Of a DNA stretch of 64,000 nt, positions 32,841 to 44,908 are shown piece after piece; position 1 is the stretch's first letter, and each line of letters begins with the position of its first letter. Where the stretch lies: contig FJOG01000017.1 in the NCBI GenBank assembly GCA_900073065.1, forward strand, positions 338,508 to 402,507. The letters run 5' to 3'. Both the position numbers and the translations under genes were made by a program. The notes below the pieces were generated by a model, which had not been told where the DNA came from, did no database searches, and saw nothing but the letters and a program-made list of their open reading frames with translations. The DNA comes from Phialocephala subalpina. Lineage: Eukaryota; Ascomycota; Leotiomycetes; Helotiales; Mollisiaceae.

Positions 32841-34253
32841 ATGAAGCGACTCAGAGCTGCAGCAAGCGTCAAAGACGCCTTCAACGTGCGCAGCACGATA
32901 CCACGAACCTCTCGCGCCCTCTCAACAGCTGTGTCACGTCCAATTTCCTTGACCTCCTTCCCCGCTTCACATACCGACATCCAATCCTCACGACAATTAC
33001 GACTTCGACAAAGACTCACGACCTCAATCCGCCATGCCTCTTCCTCAGCTCCCGTCACCGACCTCCGCAAAACCCCTCTGTACGATCTCCATATCGCCCA
33101 TGGCGGAAAGATGGTCCCGTTCGGCGGTTTCCACATGCCAGTCCAATACTCCTCCCTCTCCGTCGGCGATTCGCACCACTTCACACGCAGCCATGCCTCT
33201 CTTTTCGACGTCAGTCATATGGTGCAGCACAAATTCTCTGGACCAGGTGTGACTGCTTTCCTTGAGCGTATAACACCAGCGTCAATCTCGGGTTTGGAGG
33301 TACACAGAAGTGGATTGAGTACATTGCTTTGGCCTGTTACGGGAGGTATTGTGGATGATACGATTCTTACGAGACTTGGCCCGGAGTTGTTCTACGTAGT
33401 TACGAATGCGGGGTGTAGAGAGAAGGATGTACCGTATTTCGAGGAGCAGCTGAAGGAGTTTAAGAAAGATGGTGGTGCAGACGTGAAATGGGAAGTGCTT
33501 GAGGATTGGGGCTTGATTGCGTTGCAGGGACCGCTGAGTGAGGAGGTTCTCAGTCATATACTAGTCGAGCCAGAAGAGGCAAAGTTGAAGGAGTTATATT
33601 TCGGACAGTCAAAATTCATCAAGGTCAAGATGCTAGGTGGGGAGATTTCAAGCCCGTTACTAGTTAGTCGTGGTGGATACACGGGAGAGGATGGGTTTGA
33701 GATCTCGATACCTCCAGGAGAGGCTGTTGCTGTCACTGAGGCGCTGCTGCAAACTGCGACCCCTGGAAAGTTGCAGCTTGCTGGGTTGGGAGCGAGAGAT
33801 AGCTTGAGATTGGAGGCTGGCATGTGCCTTTATGGCCACGACCTGGATGACACCACCACTCCAGTTGAGGCTGCGCTGAGCTGGGTTATTGGTAAGGATA
33901 GGAGGACGGCTGGAGGCTTCCACGGTTCGGATGTAATCTTAAGTCAACTAACGCCGAAGAGTAAGGGTGGGGTTGGAGTCGAGAGGCGCAGAATCGGCCT
34001 GATAGTGGAAGGAGCACCAGCGCGGGAAGGAGCTGAGATCGTCAATGAACAAGGAGAGAAAGTTGGAAACATCACAAGCGGATGTCCAAGCCCGACTCTC
34101 AAGAAGAACATTGCAATGGGATACATTAAGGATGGATATCACAAGGCAGGAACTAACGTGGAAGTAGTGGTTAGAGGCAAGAAGAGGAAAGCTCAGGTCT
34201 CGAAGATGCCTTTCGTTCCGAGTAAATATTGGAAGGGAGTCGCTCCTGCTTAG
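32841..34253 (+). CDS. GCV1: Glycine cleavage system T protein (aminomethyltransferase), mitochondrial
   Basis: Transfers the methylene unit from the aminomethyl-lipoyl H protein to tetrahydrofolate, releasing ammonia, in mitochondrial glycine breakdown and one-carbon supply. Single exon, 470 residues. The N-terminal 65 or so residues are rich in Arg, Ser and Thr and lack acidic patches, as in a matrix-targeting presequence. The mature protein starts near LRKTPLYDLHIAHGGKMVPF. Conserved elements: FHMPVQYSSLSVGDSH, SLFDVSHMVQ, VTGGIVDDTIL, RGGYTGEDGFEIS, LRLEAGMCLYGHDLDDTT, and the C-terminal barrel with GNITSGCPSPTLKKNIAMGY. It is one of only two intronless genes called here (the other is the short 60670 ORF). 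Confidence 0.97.
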   Translation: MKRLRAAASVKDAFNVRSTIPRTSRALSTAVSRPISLTSFPASHTDIQSSRQLRLRQRLTTSIRHASSSAPVTDLRKTPLYDLHIAHGGKMVPFGGFHMPVQYSSLSVGDSHHFTRSHASLFDVSHMVQHKFSGPGVTAFLERITPASISGLEVHRSGLSTLLWPVTGGIVDDTILTRLGPELFYVVTNAGCREKDVPYFEEQLKEFKKDGGADVKWEVLEDWGLIALQGPLSEEVLSHILVEPEEAKLKELYFGQSKFIKVKMLGGEISSPLLVSRGGYTGEDGFEISIPPGEAVAVTEALLQTATPGKLQLAGLGARDSLRLEAGMCLYGHDLDDTTTPVEAALSWVIGKDRRTAGGFHGSDVILSQLTPKSKGGVGVERRRIGLIVEGAPAREGAEIVNEQGEKVGNITSGCPSPTLKKNIAMGYIKDGYHKAGTNVEVVVRGKKRKAQVSKMPFVPSKYWKGVAPA

Positions 34254-34762
34254 CCAGGATGCACGGATGATACCCTATAAAAGTACATAATGCGATTAGA
34301 TTCATGCTTCGTTGCTTTCTTCTCTCTGTTCGATGTCCGGAATATGTTAAGATATTAGAAAAGCAAGAAGCAATTTCATTGACATTTTAGGGCATTATTT
34401 ATGACTAATTGTTTGTCTCATCGAGGGGATTTGAGAGTATTCGGATTGTCTAGCAAAAGTCTGAACATTGGGCACTCGTCGGTGTTGACCTCGAGATGGG
34501 ACTTTCATACGATTTCCCTATTTCAATGACAATTTGAACGTCAATAATTGAATATGCTAGAGCACGTTGGAACATTGAACAGAATTCAAGTATTGTATTT
34601 GTGCTGCACATCTAAAGAAAATCGAGTCTCAAATTTCTTGAGTACTAAATTATCTCTTTCTACCAAGCGGACCCCCAATGAGAAAGAAAGCCTTCAAAGC
34701 AGCAAGTCTATCAAAACTACCTGTCTATCTTCTGTGATCGTACTTATCGAGTCATCCTTCAT
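34254..34762. other. Intergenic between convergent genes
   Basis: About 0.5 kb between the stop codons of the T-protein gene and the SDR gene. Only 3' UTRs are expected. Nothing else is seen. Confidence 0.6.
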
Positions 34763-35723
34763 TCAAGGCCACCCAACCAACCCCAACGTCAAGGCTGGTC
34801 CAGAAATAATCTCCTCCTTCTTCGCTTTCAACTCATCCACATCCCAATTCGCCCAAACCAACTTCCCATGCAAGAATTCCGCCTCAGGACTCACAGCCCA
34901 AACCATGAAATCACCTGCCAATTTGACTACCACATCATGAATCAGCTTTCATCTTCTCCAAGACTAATGTCCCACCCAACGCTTGAACATCAGAGAGAAA
35001 GTGGGAAGACTAACCATCATCAAAAGGCATCACCAACCCCACCTCCCCCGCTTTCTTCCCCTGAACCGTATCATGCGCCCCCGGATGCACACTCAGCACC
35101 CTAACCCCCTTCCCCTGCAACTCCACAGCCAGATACTCCATCATCTTCGCTCCAGCAATCTTACTAACAATATACGCCGAAATTGGAACCGGCGTGCTTG
35201 GCATATGGACTCCTGCACTTGCTACATGAATCAACACCACTTCCTTTCCTTCCACTTTGTTGGATAGGAAGGCTTGGGTTAGGATCAAGTTGCCTTTCAC
35301 GTTGATTTCCATGCCGGAAAAGTATTCGGTGATGGAGGATGTGGAGATTGGTTCGCAGGTGGGGAGGTAGGCTGCGTTTTGGACCAAGATATCAATGCCG
35401 CCAAACTTCTCCTTCATAGACTTGAAAGCAGAATCGACTTTCTCCTTATCCGTAATATCAGCGACGAATGCAAGGACAGCTGTCTTTGGATACTGGGCTT
35501 CGATCTGCTCCTTGACGGATTGGAGTGATGAAGCTGTTCGACCGAGGAGAGCGATGGCGCGAGAGCCGGAGGCGGCGAAAGAGAGGGCGATGGAGGCACC
35601 GATTCCGGAACCACCGCCTGAGATGACGACAACTTTTCCGGTGGTGGAGAGGGAGGGGAGAGTTGGTGAGATGGCGGAGTAGGGAGAGGTGTGGTATGTT
35701 TTTGTGTAGGTTGGGAGAGACAT
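34763..35723 (-). CDS. Short-chain dehydrogenase/reductase
   Basis: Classical SDR oxidoreductase using NAD(P)H; the substrate is not deducible. Exons 35723-35015 and 34926-34763 give 290 residues. The Rossmann glycine motif is GGGSGIG after VVVIS. The NNAG position reads QNAAY. The catalytic triad is visible: Ser in HVASAGVHMPS and Tyr-x3-Lys in ISAYIVSKIAGAKMMEYLA. HPGAHDTV follows. The second exon codes a C-terminal segment (GDFMVWAVSPEAEFLHGKL, then VWANWDVDELKAKKEEI) conserved in a fungal SDR subgroup, which supports the 88-bp intron. No signal peptide or membrane segment, so probably cytosolic. Confidence 0.9.
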
Positions 35724-36075
35724 TGTGATTCTGAGTTGAGGGGAGTTTGAATATTGGTAACGAGTTTGGAAAGATAATAGTATAACAGAAGAGGAGTATG
35801 TTAGTCTAATGGAGAGAGAGTTCCTTGAGAATATTGTCTGTACTTGTACTCTGAGAATTTAGAAGCTCAAGTGCTCAACCAAAATCAAACATTCCGCAAA
35901 CTGACAAAGCCGGAGACATTTCTCGGAGCCTTTCGAACACTAATTCCGTGTTGCTGAACTGAAGCATGAAGCAGATGAAGGATGAGAGCACAGGATGAAA
36001 GTCGTTACCCCTGATTTAAAAGCGAGCTTTGCTTACCCAACGAATGAGGGTGGAGCGCGGCCCCTTTCCGTCGCT
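35724..36075. other. Intergenic upstream of the SDR gene
   Basis: About 350 bp between the SDR start and the first copy of the tandem duplication. It serves as SDR promoter. No continuation of the truncated SulP gene's cNMP domain could be found here. Confidence 0.6.
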
Positions 36076-36575
36076 GACAAAATCACCCCAATCACGTGTA
36101 TACCACTTCTTCACCAGGAGCAGCAGATGAAGAAGCAACATGCTTCCATACTCGATCTAGGTATCTCAATAACTTTACACGCAAAAAAAACTTTTTCCAG
36201 ACCAAAGACTCCACCCAATGCAAATCTCAAATGCACCTCCATCCATGTGGAAGCCAAAATCGCTCCACCCTATGCTGTTCCATACACGCATACAAACACA
36301 AATATACAAATCAACCAGCAGTCGTGACAAAATCACCCCAATCACGTGTATACCACTTCTTCACCAGGAGCAGCAGATGAAGAAGCAACATGCTTCCATA
36401 CTCGATCTAGGTATCTCAATAACTTTACACGCAAAAAAAACTTTTTCCAGACCAAAGACTCCACCCAATGCAAATCTCAAATGCACCTCCATCCATGTGG
36501 AAGCCAAAATCGCTCCACCCTATGCTGTTCCATACACGCATACAAACACAAATATACAAATCAACCAGCAGTCGT
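36076..36575 (+). repeat. Perfect 250-bp direct tandem duplication
   Basis: Bases 36076-36325 and 36326-36575 are identical at every position I compared, with a period of exactly 250 bp. Flanking bases differ at once on both sides (C at 36074 versus G at 36324; T at 36576 versus G at 36326). The unit contains an A8 run, a CACGTG core near its left end and no obvious transposon terminal inverted repeats. The second copy supplies the last 50 codons and stop of the SulP gene on the minus strand, so the repeat border is also the border of that gene's homology. The cause is not known: a recent duplication during DNA repair, or an assembly artefact. Confidence 0.95.
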
Positions 36576-39500
36576 TCTGCGCGGAGGATACCTTGTTCCA
36601 CAAGATAGAAGCCGTCGGCTGAGTCGCCGGTTTCGAAGAGGATGGTGCCTGCGAGATATTCTTTTCTGGTGAAGAAAGGAACTGCTCGGAACCAGAAATC
36701 TTCGTTCTTGTCTGTGAGGCCTTGGAAGGTCTGCAATATCAATTTTAGAGGCTCTTTGAAGTTGTTATATCTCGATTCTGGAGGTACTTCATCCAAGGCA
36801 GTCTTAGCGACTCGATGAAGCTGATTGCGGCGCGGAGAGCTGAACTGCGTATCTATGGTATGCGAAATCACCTTCCCTTGACCAGGTACTTCCAGATGTG
36901 CGGTTGGAGCGTTTCGGCTTGTGCGCGCTTCCTTGCTGGCGTAGAATGTCTTCAAAAGTTCGTTCTCGCAGCTCTCTAGCGCCGAGTTGAGATCCGTGAA
37001 TAACTTGACTTCATTGCCATCTTGACCTAGACCGACGGCTCGCAAAGTCTGGGGCATTGGTCCCTCCTCGTCGACACCGCTCATGACTAGTGTTACGCCT
37101 TTTTTGCTAAAAAGCCTATTGAGTCGGTTGAATGCTTCCGCTGCTGAGTAGTCAACTCCAGTAACATGTGCAAGGTCGAAGACCAGGAAACGTATTGGTC
37201 GTTCGTGGAATGCCTCGTCCTCGATCAGTCCTCGAATTCGCTCTTCCACGCTGACAATGGTTCCAAAGAAAAGGTAGCCTGCGAGTTTCGTGACATGGAT
37301 CTGCGAGCCAACGTCGCGCAGATATCTATACTGAACAGGATTTCTGCGTACAGTTGACCCTGCTATCTCTCCAGAGTAAGATGCGCGTACTGCTGGTATC
37401 CTCGATGTTTGGAAGACGAGGGAAATGAAAGCAAGGAGGATACCAATGCCAATGCCGACGACAAAATCGTGGATGCCCATGATAAGCACGATGGCAACGA
37501 CCTGTAATAATCAGCAGTGATCAAGCGGCGCAGTATAATCAACTTACCGTCCAGTATTCCAAGCGTTTGAGCTTCTTCCAAGGCTTCCAGAGTGCCTCGA
37601 GCAAGAGCTCAAACCCAAGAATAAATATCAGAACGCCTACCATCATTCGTGGAATGAATCCTATGATGGCGGGACCAACGACCATGATACCAAAGGTGAA
37701 TATGGCAAGAAGTATGCCCGATAGACGACTGTCTCCACCAGTCTTTATAAAGAGAACACTGTTGGTGTATACCAAGTAGTTCTGGATGCTGCCCATGAAT
37801 CCAGAGAGAGCATTTGACACTCCGTGAGCGATGAGCTCTCTATCGAGGTTCAGGTTGTCTTCTCCAATGTTGAAAGCAAGAGCAGGGACGTTTATTGGCA
37901 CGTGCAAGACTCCGAAAAATGTTAGGGCAAACATAGTTGGGATCGTTTCCGCTACAGCACCCCAGTGAACAAGTTTGAAGTCTGTCAATGTCAGTTAAAT
38001 GCAGGGAAAACGAGCGGAAACCCTCACCATATAGAGTATAGAAATACCACCATGGTTCTCCAGCATCTGGCCCATCAAAGACCCAGCCAGTCTCCCGCAG
38101 ATTTGGAAGATGCAACTCGTCCAAGGAAGTTACGAAAAAGTAAAACACCGCTGGAATGGTCAAAATATATGCTGGAAGATAGTACTTCGATGTTATATGC
38201 AGTTGCGACCAATAAAGGAAACAAGCCAGGAGGAACGGAATGATCCACAACACCAAAGTGTCAGGTGTGAACATCTTTTGTAGTGTCGGTATGTTGTATT
38301 CCAGATTGCCAGGGAGGACGGCAGTGACTTCGAAGCCCGTGGCAATCAAGAACCACCCGACACCACCGATGCAACCGATGAGGATGTGCCTTGGTATAAA
38401 TCCAACGATGTATCCAAAGCCACAGATTCCCATGAGGAAAAACACTAAGCCGGTGAGAACTGAGCTGATGGCATAAGACGTGATAGTCGTTGCGATAACT
38501 GCTTTTGGATTTTCTTCTCCGACGGTAGCCATGATCATGAACGCCATTTTGTGGAAGAAGGGGACGACTTCGATCATTTCAGAGCCAATGACACCCTTGA
38601 ATCCACTTCCTCCGCAGGAGTAGACCAATTGAGAGACAATACAGCTAACGTAGAACATAGATATACCGGCCGATCCAAGTTTTTCAAAGATAGGCTGCCC
38701 AAGTGGGAAGAGAATCATTCCATATGACAGAGCATCCAGTACGTTCAGTAACAGTCCTAGTATCACTGCAGGTAGGCAAGCAGCGGGCTCTACGACAGCA
38801 TGTTGAAATATGGCCTTTCTATCCCATGTCTTGGGGTTGACGAGGGCTCGGAGAGCTGGCACACCCTTTTCCCTGGGCCATTGGACCATATTGTGCAACT
38901 TCGGCCAAGATGCTTGACGGCGCGGGATCTGACCTTCAATGTCCTGTTCTCCTCGAATCCAATCAGGATGACGCGATTCGGATCTGTGTTTCGATAGTAG
39001 TGGTGTTTCCTCTGTAGGATCTATCATCATGCTATTGGTAGTCATAATCAGACGTCGTTGCACTTCATCTCCATCTAAGTCCGCCTCCGTGCTTCCATCC
39101 AGATTCCCGTTGTGATGTGATTCTGATCCATCTTTTGGTAGAGTATTGGGCGGCGACCGCTTGAGCATGCTAGTGAGGGCAGATGTACCTGGCGACTTAT
39201 CGGAGGGAGCACTTTCGCCCTCAGGCGATACAGGCTCTGACACTTCATGGATGGTGTGGTGGTGCAGCCCTTCTGGCTCACTATTGATAGCTGACTCCGA
39301 TTCTGGTCCTTGTGTAAAGTACGACTCTAGGTTTGTTTGCGTTGAACGGTGTCGGGGAGGAGGGGAAATGCTTCGGACTGACGCTCTGTCTGAGAGGGCA
39401 TAGGAAGCCAACTCAGCAGTGTCCTCGCGGACGCTTCTGCCCAGCTGAGCATTATCGACGGGTGCTGTGGTAAGTCAGCATTGGTATACAGCATCTGTGA

Positions 39501-39772
39501 GAAAGGGACGTACCTAGAGGCCCTCGGTAGGATAGATGCACGCTCGACCTTGTTGGCTCGCGTTGGGCAGAAGCTGTAGATGGGTTCAATTGAGAAGCAT
39601 GCACCTCTGGCTGACGACCGCGGAAAGATCCATATCCCGTAGAGGCATAATTCGCATCGGATGTGAAAGAATCAGCCATGGAGTCGGAAGAACCAGGTAT
39701 TCTCTGGGGAGAGGAATGAGAGCCAAGTGAGGGAGTTCTCCGCCTCGATCCAAAAGCAGCTGACAATGACAT
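36425..39772 (-). CDS. VSB1: Vsb1-like SulP/SLC26 vacuolar transporter with STAS and truncated cNMP domain
   Basis: Related to the yeast vacuolar SulP protein Vsb1 (YGR125W), which is needed to store basic amino acids such as arginine in the vacuole. Exons 39772-39514, 39464-38028, 37981-37548 and 37501-36425 give 1068 residues. A long Ser/Pro-rich N-terminal region precedes the SulP membrane domain (AVILGLLLNVLDALSYGMIL, then VKGVIGSEM-like and FIPRHILIGCIGGVGWFLIA). A STAS domain occupies about residues 770-890 (KLAGYLFFGTIVSVEERIRG and LAHVTGVDYSAAEAFNRLN). A cyclic-nucleotide-binding-like fold starts near residue 987 (FFTRKEYLAGTILFETGDSA) but stops after YLVEQGILRAE at about residue 1018. 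The final 50 residues come from the 250-bp duplication and do not resemble the family. The gene is therefore 3'-truncated. Whether the product still works is unknown: the transport and STAS parts are complete. Confidence 0.85.
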
Positions 39773-41531
39773 GGTTGGCACTTCTTCCCCTCACAACAAC
39801 GAGGACGAGAAAGGGCCAGTTGTTAGACAAACATGCGAGCCCGTAAACAGTAGAGCTTGCAAGCCGAATGCGAAAAGATAAGTTATTATCAAAGAAAAAC
39901 AGATAAGCAGCGAACCAGGAACCCTTCTAGTCGAGAACGAAACTCGGTTTTCGACGGGTACTAAGAAAGCAAATCTTGACCAGTGCTGAAAGAGGGAACC
40001 CGCGCCCTATGACCTGGATGGCGTCTGATAGGAGAATGGTAGTCTGAAAGGCATACTTACATACAAAGACAGCGAGTCGGAGGCATCCAGGCTCTACTCT
40101 GCTCCACGATCATGAGCAAGCTCGTCATACTGTGCGGGATCCGCGTAGGCTTGAGTTTTTCAAGCACTCTTTTTCAATGCCCCGCTGCTGTGCATATTAG
40201 CCCTGCGAGCCTGCGACAGGGATGCGCTAGTGCCGCGAGTACAGCGCCAAGAGCTGGGAGAGAGAACTTCACGAATGTCCCGACCCAGACCAGCACTTAT
40301 AAGGATGGCATTGTGCAGTACTATTATATTGAACATAAACGTGTGCTATAAACAGGTTTCGTTTTTGAAAAGTTGTCCAAGCAGTAATTCTCCAGTGACA
40401 CCTAGCAGAGCGTGTCTCCCACGTGAAGAAGCCGTTGAGAGGCTGCAACGCCACGCCAAGCCTTTTCTTGCGGATCTGCAGCTCGCGCAAAAAGACCAGG
40501 GAAGCAAAGCTCAGCAGCTCAGCTCGAGATTCGGCGAACTCAAAATCCAAGCCTGTTGAAGTTAAATGGCATGTCACCGAGACAACACAGTGATCACACA
40601 CAGCTTTTCGACGCATTTTCGATGCCGGTAAGCCTTCAATTGACATACCCCTCTCTCGAGGAAGAACACTCCGCAGTCGCAGGTGGCCAATGTCTTTCTC
40701 GAGTTATTGAAACCACCTGGGCCACCCCCGCAATGCAGCTGTACAGTACAGTACGTCCATCCGACGCCACTTGCTGCAACACATGTTGCAATTTCTGATT
40801 AGCACCTGATGCATGCCTATGGCATCACTAGGTTTCGAAATTAGCCATGTCTGTACAATTCGGCGGGCCATGTCCTTCAATTCGACGGACATGCTCCCCG
40901 CATCTTGGTCGTACTGACAGATCTCGTGCAATCTCAATTGACCAGGTTGGGAGAGTTCGGCTCCGGGTCAGCACTTTCCACAACCAAAATACGCCGTTCC
41001 AAGAACAGACATCCGGCCTTTGTGATCCAGATACAATTGACGCCATCACGGTTCTCGAGACCCCTAGGTGTAACTCGATGGCCTTGTATGCTCGAGCTCC
41101 AGCTAAAGTTTTTGATATACAAGGACCCCTACTTCTCACTCAGGCTAGCAGAGAAACCCCCTCTCCACCATCCCTAGTGGGCCAATGCATACACTTGCAT
41201 CTTCCAATGAGCATTAGCCGCCTCCTCCACCTGGAGCTCTTTCCGATCAAACACTGAAGCTCTCTTGCTGCACGTTTCTGAGTTTTTCTTGGTGTTCCCG
41301 CGTAACCCTGCCCATCACGCCCCCACCAGTCCACATTCATCTTGGGTTCTTTCTCGACTTGTGGAGAGAGTTTCGGGGCTCAGTGACACATACGCGAGGC
41401 ACGTCTCGATCTCTCATTGCCCCCACGATCCAATTGGACCCTTGAGCACCACATTCATCCTAGAGTATTCAATGTGTGACTATCTCCATTGCGGAAACGG
41501 TCCGTCTAGGTCGTCTCGACATGCAGTTCCT
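39773..41531. other. Intergenic, 1.76 kb
   Basis: Upstream region of the SulP gene on the left and 3' region of PSF1 on the right. Several open frames of 60-136 codons occur on both strands, but none has an ATG start, splice structure and motif together. The start-proximal part, near 39780-40100, is the presumed SulP promoter and leader. A GTACAGTACAGTAC repeat lies near 40740. Confidence 0.45.
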
Positions 41532-42330
41532 TCAGCTCAATCTCTGCAGATACCCCTGGGCAATGAGCCGCTCAACATCTCCTTGCCGAACGTAGAATTG
41601 CGAGTTCTTGGTAAGGTTGATGGTGCTATTTCCAGCCAATTAGCAAACATGTCCAGCACGTGTAGGGACATTGACCACTCACCCGTACTCTGTCTGTATC
41701 TCACCCGCATCCTTGAGGACACGGACGTCAATAAACAGATCTCGTGGAGGCTCCAGGCTTCCCGTGAGATCAATATCTGTCCATTGGCCCTTGTATGCTG
41801 TCAAGAGATCACTGTATTGCCGAACGTACTCTTCCTCTTCAGGACTCAAGCTGCTGCTGTTCCCCTCTCCATTGCCGAGATCTGCTCCACCGTTCTGGCC
41901 TTCATTCGCACCTCTCTGCTGCTGTGCCGCTAGATCCACCACATCGCTTCCATTCCATACCATCTCCTCCAGCTTGTCTGTCCGAGTACGATGATATGCG
42001 AGTAAGCATCTCTTGTTTCGGCGCATACAGAGATGATCAACTAGGAGCGTGCAGGCTGTGGCAGGGTTCGCGGATGGCTCGAAAGATCCATTGAAGTCTT
42101 GTAGCATATTTGAGACATCCTTGTCTAAATCTCGAACTTCTCTGGTGACAGCTCGTACGATTTCGGTCTGGTAACTGTGTTGCTCGTCAGTGGGTGGAAA
42201 AGGATGCCGTGAAGAGTCGTGAGGGAGGGGGGAAATGAGGGGTTGGAACGGAAACTTACGGAGGGAGATGCTCTAGCTTTTGCGTCCGTTTTGCATGTTG
42301 GACAAGCTTATTGCCCAAGTCTCCATACAT
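41532..42330 (-). CDS. PSF1: GINS complex subunit Psf1
   Basis: Subunit of the GINS tetramer, part of the CMG replicative helicase, required to start and extend DNA replication in the nucleus. Exons 42330-42260, 42174-41693 and 41626-41532 give 215 residues, the usual family length. MYGDLGNKLVQHAKRTQ is the conserved start, followed by LPPYQTEIVRAVTREVRDLD, RRNKRCLLAYHRTRTDKLEE, and LSPEEEEYVRQYSDLLTAYK. The B-domain begins after PPRDLFIDVRVLKDAGEIQT and continues in the third exon (INLTKNSQFYVRQGDVERLI). A Gln/Gly/Asn-rich insert lies between helices, as is common in filamentous fungi. Confidence 0.96.
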
Positions 42331-43252
42331 TTGGAGATATCGCAGATTGGCAGATTTAAAGAACCAAGTTTTCCACCCTCGTTGTGTTTAGCAGAGAGTT
42401 CGCGCGTCGACAACAAAGAACGACGCGGCGCGCTTAGGGAACAAGCGCGCTTGACGCTATCGAGTGCCAAACCTTCAACTCACCTCCCACTTTTGGACAA
42501 AATGTCAATGCTTTGCACGTTGACAAGCATGACAAGCATAGCCCATGAAGTCGATAGGGCTTAGTTACGTTTCCTTTATTGACATCAGAGTTCAACTCGA
42601 AGCCTCCAATTGAACCCTGTCGTTGTCGGATACCTGCATGAACAATGGCTTTGTGTCACCAGCAAACTTTCGTCCACTCAGTAGCAAGTCTGCTCTTTTG
42701 AGGCTCAAGTATGCGAGACTTCCCAAGAAAGCCGATAAGACATCTTGTCCGTGTTCTGCTAAAACTTCCCACATCTGCGGTGCGGGACTTTGGGGATGTT
42801 TTGAACAATGATAAAGTATATCCTCAAGTTGTTGCTTCGCTTTTGCTCTAATTCCCGTACACAACATATCCATCTAGCGCGATACTTGTCATTCTATGAG
42901 CTAATGAGATTCGGAAATATGACATTTAGTCCTCGGATGCCACATCACATGGGCATATTTTTTCTCCAGTCGCACAGCAGCGATGATGAGAGTCACCAGG
43001 TTTATGATGAACAATTGATTTGCAATTTTCCATTTCCTAATGTCCAATATTGCGTACATACAAGAAACGGCCTTTTTATGCCGAGAGGAAAGCAGAGTCA
43101 ACCCAGACAATCAAACATTACACAACCTCCAACGCCATCCATCACTTTCAAATACTACCAGTCAAACTCCCTTTATCTCAACTGCCACAACATCGAACGT
43201 CATCCTAACGAAAAATATGCTCATCGCGAATGGCATCCATCCATCAACCACC
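42331..43252. other. Intergenic: PSF1 promoter and HMG-box gene 3' region
   Basis: About 0.9 kb between two minus-strand genes. GCGCGC-rich blocks at 42400-42450 (GTCGACAACAAAGAACGACG, then CGGCGCGC) lie just upstream of PSF1 and include ACGCG-type words resembling MluI cell-cycle boxes; this match is suggestive only. An open plus-strand frame at 42808-43552 is antisense or chance. Confidence 0.45.
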
Positions 43253-44908
43253 TCAATTCTCTTCGTCCATCCACTTATCGAACTCACCACCCGCATCCAA
43301 AGACTCAACGTGCCAGCCTTCTTGGTTTCCCTTCAACACATGCATATGAGGATCCTGGATCTGTCCTCCATCTTGCGTCAACTCGGGGTCAATGAAGGGC
43401 ATGGCAGGATCATGGCCCATGTTAGGATCATGACCCATATTGTACGACGGCGCCCATGGCTGCTCTCCATTCTGATTCTCACGGAAGTAGATGCTTGGGT
43501 CTATATAGCCTGTATTCTCGTACAATGGCTGATCCGGACCTGGACCCATTAGAGAGGGGTCTATCCTCTGTCCCTGTACATTCTGTTGCTCGTACTGAGG
43601 ATACTGTTGGGAACAAATCATCATGTTGAACTCCTGTCCTCCTGGCATTCCTAGGAATGAGCCAGGTGTCTCCGTCTTCCTGATGATGACATCTTCGGCT
43701 CCTGGAATTCTTGGGTTGGTCTGGATCGTCTGCTGGTAGTACTCTCCTTGGTGCAAGCCTTGCTGATTGTACGGAGCTGGCAATGGCATACCTGGGTTCT
43801 GGGTTGAGAACAACGACTTATTGTATCCACCGTTATATGCCTCTTGAGAGTCTTCTCGTTGTCCATAGTCGTAGGCAGATCTGGTGGTTGGGTACATGAC
43901 TGGTTGTTGCGGTCCAGGTCTGGGAGACGGACGGTGTTTCTTCTTTCGGTCTCTGGGCCCTTGCCACTCGAAGTCGTCGAGATCAGATTCCTCAGTCACA
44001 GGTTCTTCCGACACCTTCCTTTTCGCGGCCTTGCTTTGCCCTGGCTTCGTCGGCGAGAACTTGTAGCCTGGATGTGCGTTCTGATGATTGATGCGCTCGA
44101 TTCGTGCCCATTCGCTGAACTGGTCCTTCACGGAATCAGGCTCAAGTGGCCAGCTGTCACCGCAAACTTGCGATACGACCTGATGGTTGTTCTGCAGACA
44201 CCAATCCTTCGTTCTGTTCTGATATGCTTTGCGATACAACATGAAGGAGTTCATCGGTCGCTTTACTTTGCCGGGTATCTTTCCTTCTTCAACCTCTTTT
44301 CTTCGTACCTCTGCAGATCGGTTTACGTATGCGTCAATATCAACAACCGCGACATGGGTCCAGTCCTTCGTCAATTCGCTAAGAGGCCTCTCAAGCTTTG
44401 CGACTTTCTTCTCTGCTTTGACTTTCGTTCTCTTTGGCTCTCGTTTCGGCTTGGGAGACTTTGCGATTCGAGATCTGCTTTCTGGCATTGGTCGGAGATT
44501 CTGGTGGCTTCGTGGAAGTCCTAGACCACTTCTCGTTCTCAGCATCTCTTGGGAGTTCATCGAAGGTGTTGGAGGCGAAGTGGCAGGTGTGCTGTACTGA
44601 TCGGGATACATGTTTCCAGGATATTCCTATCTCTTGTCAGTAGCTGCTTTGGTATTGGACTGCGCGCTCCTTACGTATTGAATGCCCAGTCCTGAATCTT
44701 GATGTTGATGCTGGTAGGCGTATCGCTGTTGCTGGCGGCCGTATGCATATGGATCATCAGGCGCTGGCGATCCGTAATTCGATTGTAGGTGTACTCCTTC
44801 ATCGTATTGCTGCTCTGGGTAAGAAGTGCCGGCATTGTGTTGAATCAATTGGTGAAGGCCATGTTGCATCATCTCTCCTTCGCCTTGCGGAGGGGGAGTT
44901 TGAGTCAT
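43253..44908 (-). CDS. HMG-box DNA-binding transcription regulator
   Basis: Sequence-specific HMG-box (MATA/SOX-type) nuclear protein. Exons 44908-44675 and 44626-43253 give 535 residues. The HMG box spans about residues 198-270: KVKRPMNSFMLYRKAYQNRT, HQVVSQVCGDSWPLEPDSVK, then WARIERINHQNAHPGYKFSP. A basic stretch (KRKVSEEP after SKAAK) follows directly and could serve as a nuclear signal. Both flanks are low-complexity, Gln/Tyr/Pro-rich N-terminally and Gln/Asn/Pro-rich C-terminally; a small tandem (NMGHDPNMGHDP) lies near the end. The PMNSFMLYRK motif is that of fungal Ste11/mating-type-related HMG proteins that act in sexual development. The neighbours are not mating-locus genes, so this is not the MAT locus. 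Confidence 0.88.

Noticed and set aside
36096..36672. Several plus-strand open frames repeating the same peptide
   Set aside because: They arise from the 250-bp tandem duplication and are not independent genes.
42808..43552. Plus-strand open frames of 170-195 codons
   Set aside because: Partly antisense to the HMG-box gene 3' end; low-complexity and without recognisable motifs.
43253..44908. HMG-box gene as part of a mating-type locus
   Set aside because: Neighbours are PSF1 and a PHD gene, not the usual APN2/SLA2 flanks, and the protein's layout differs from MAT1-2-1.
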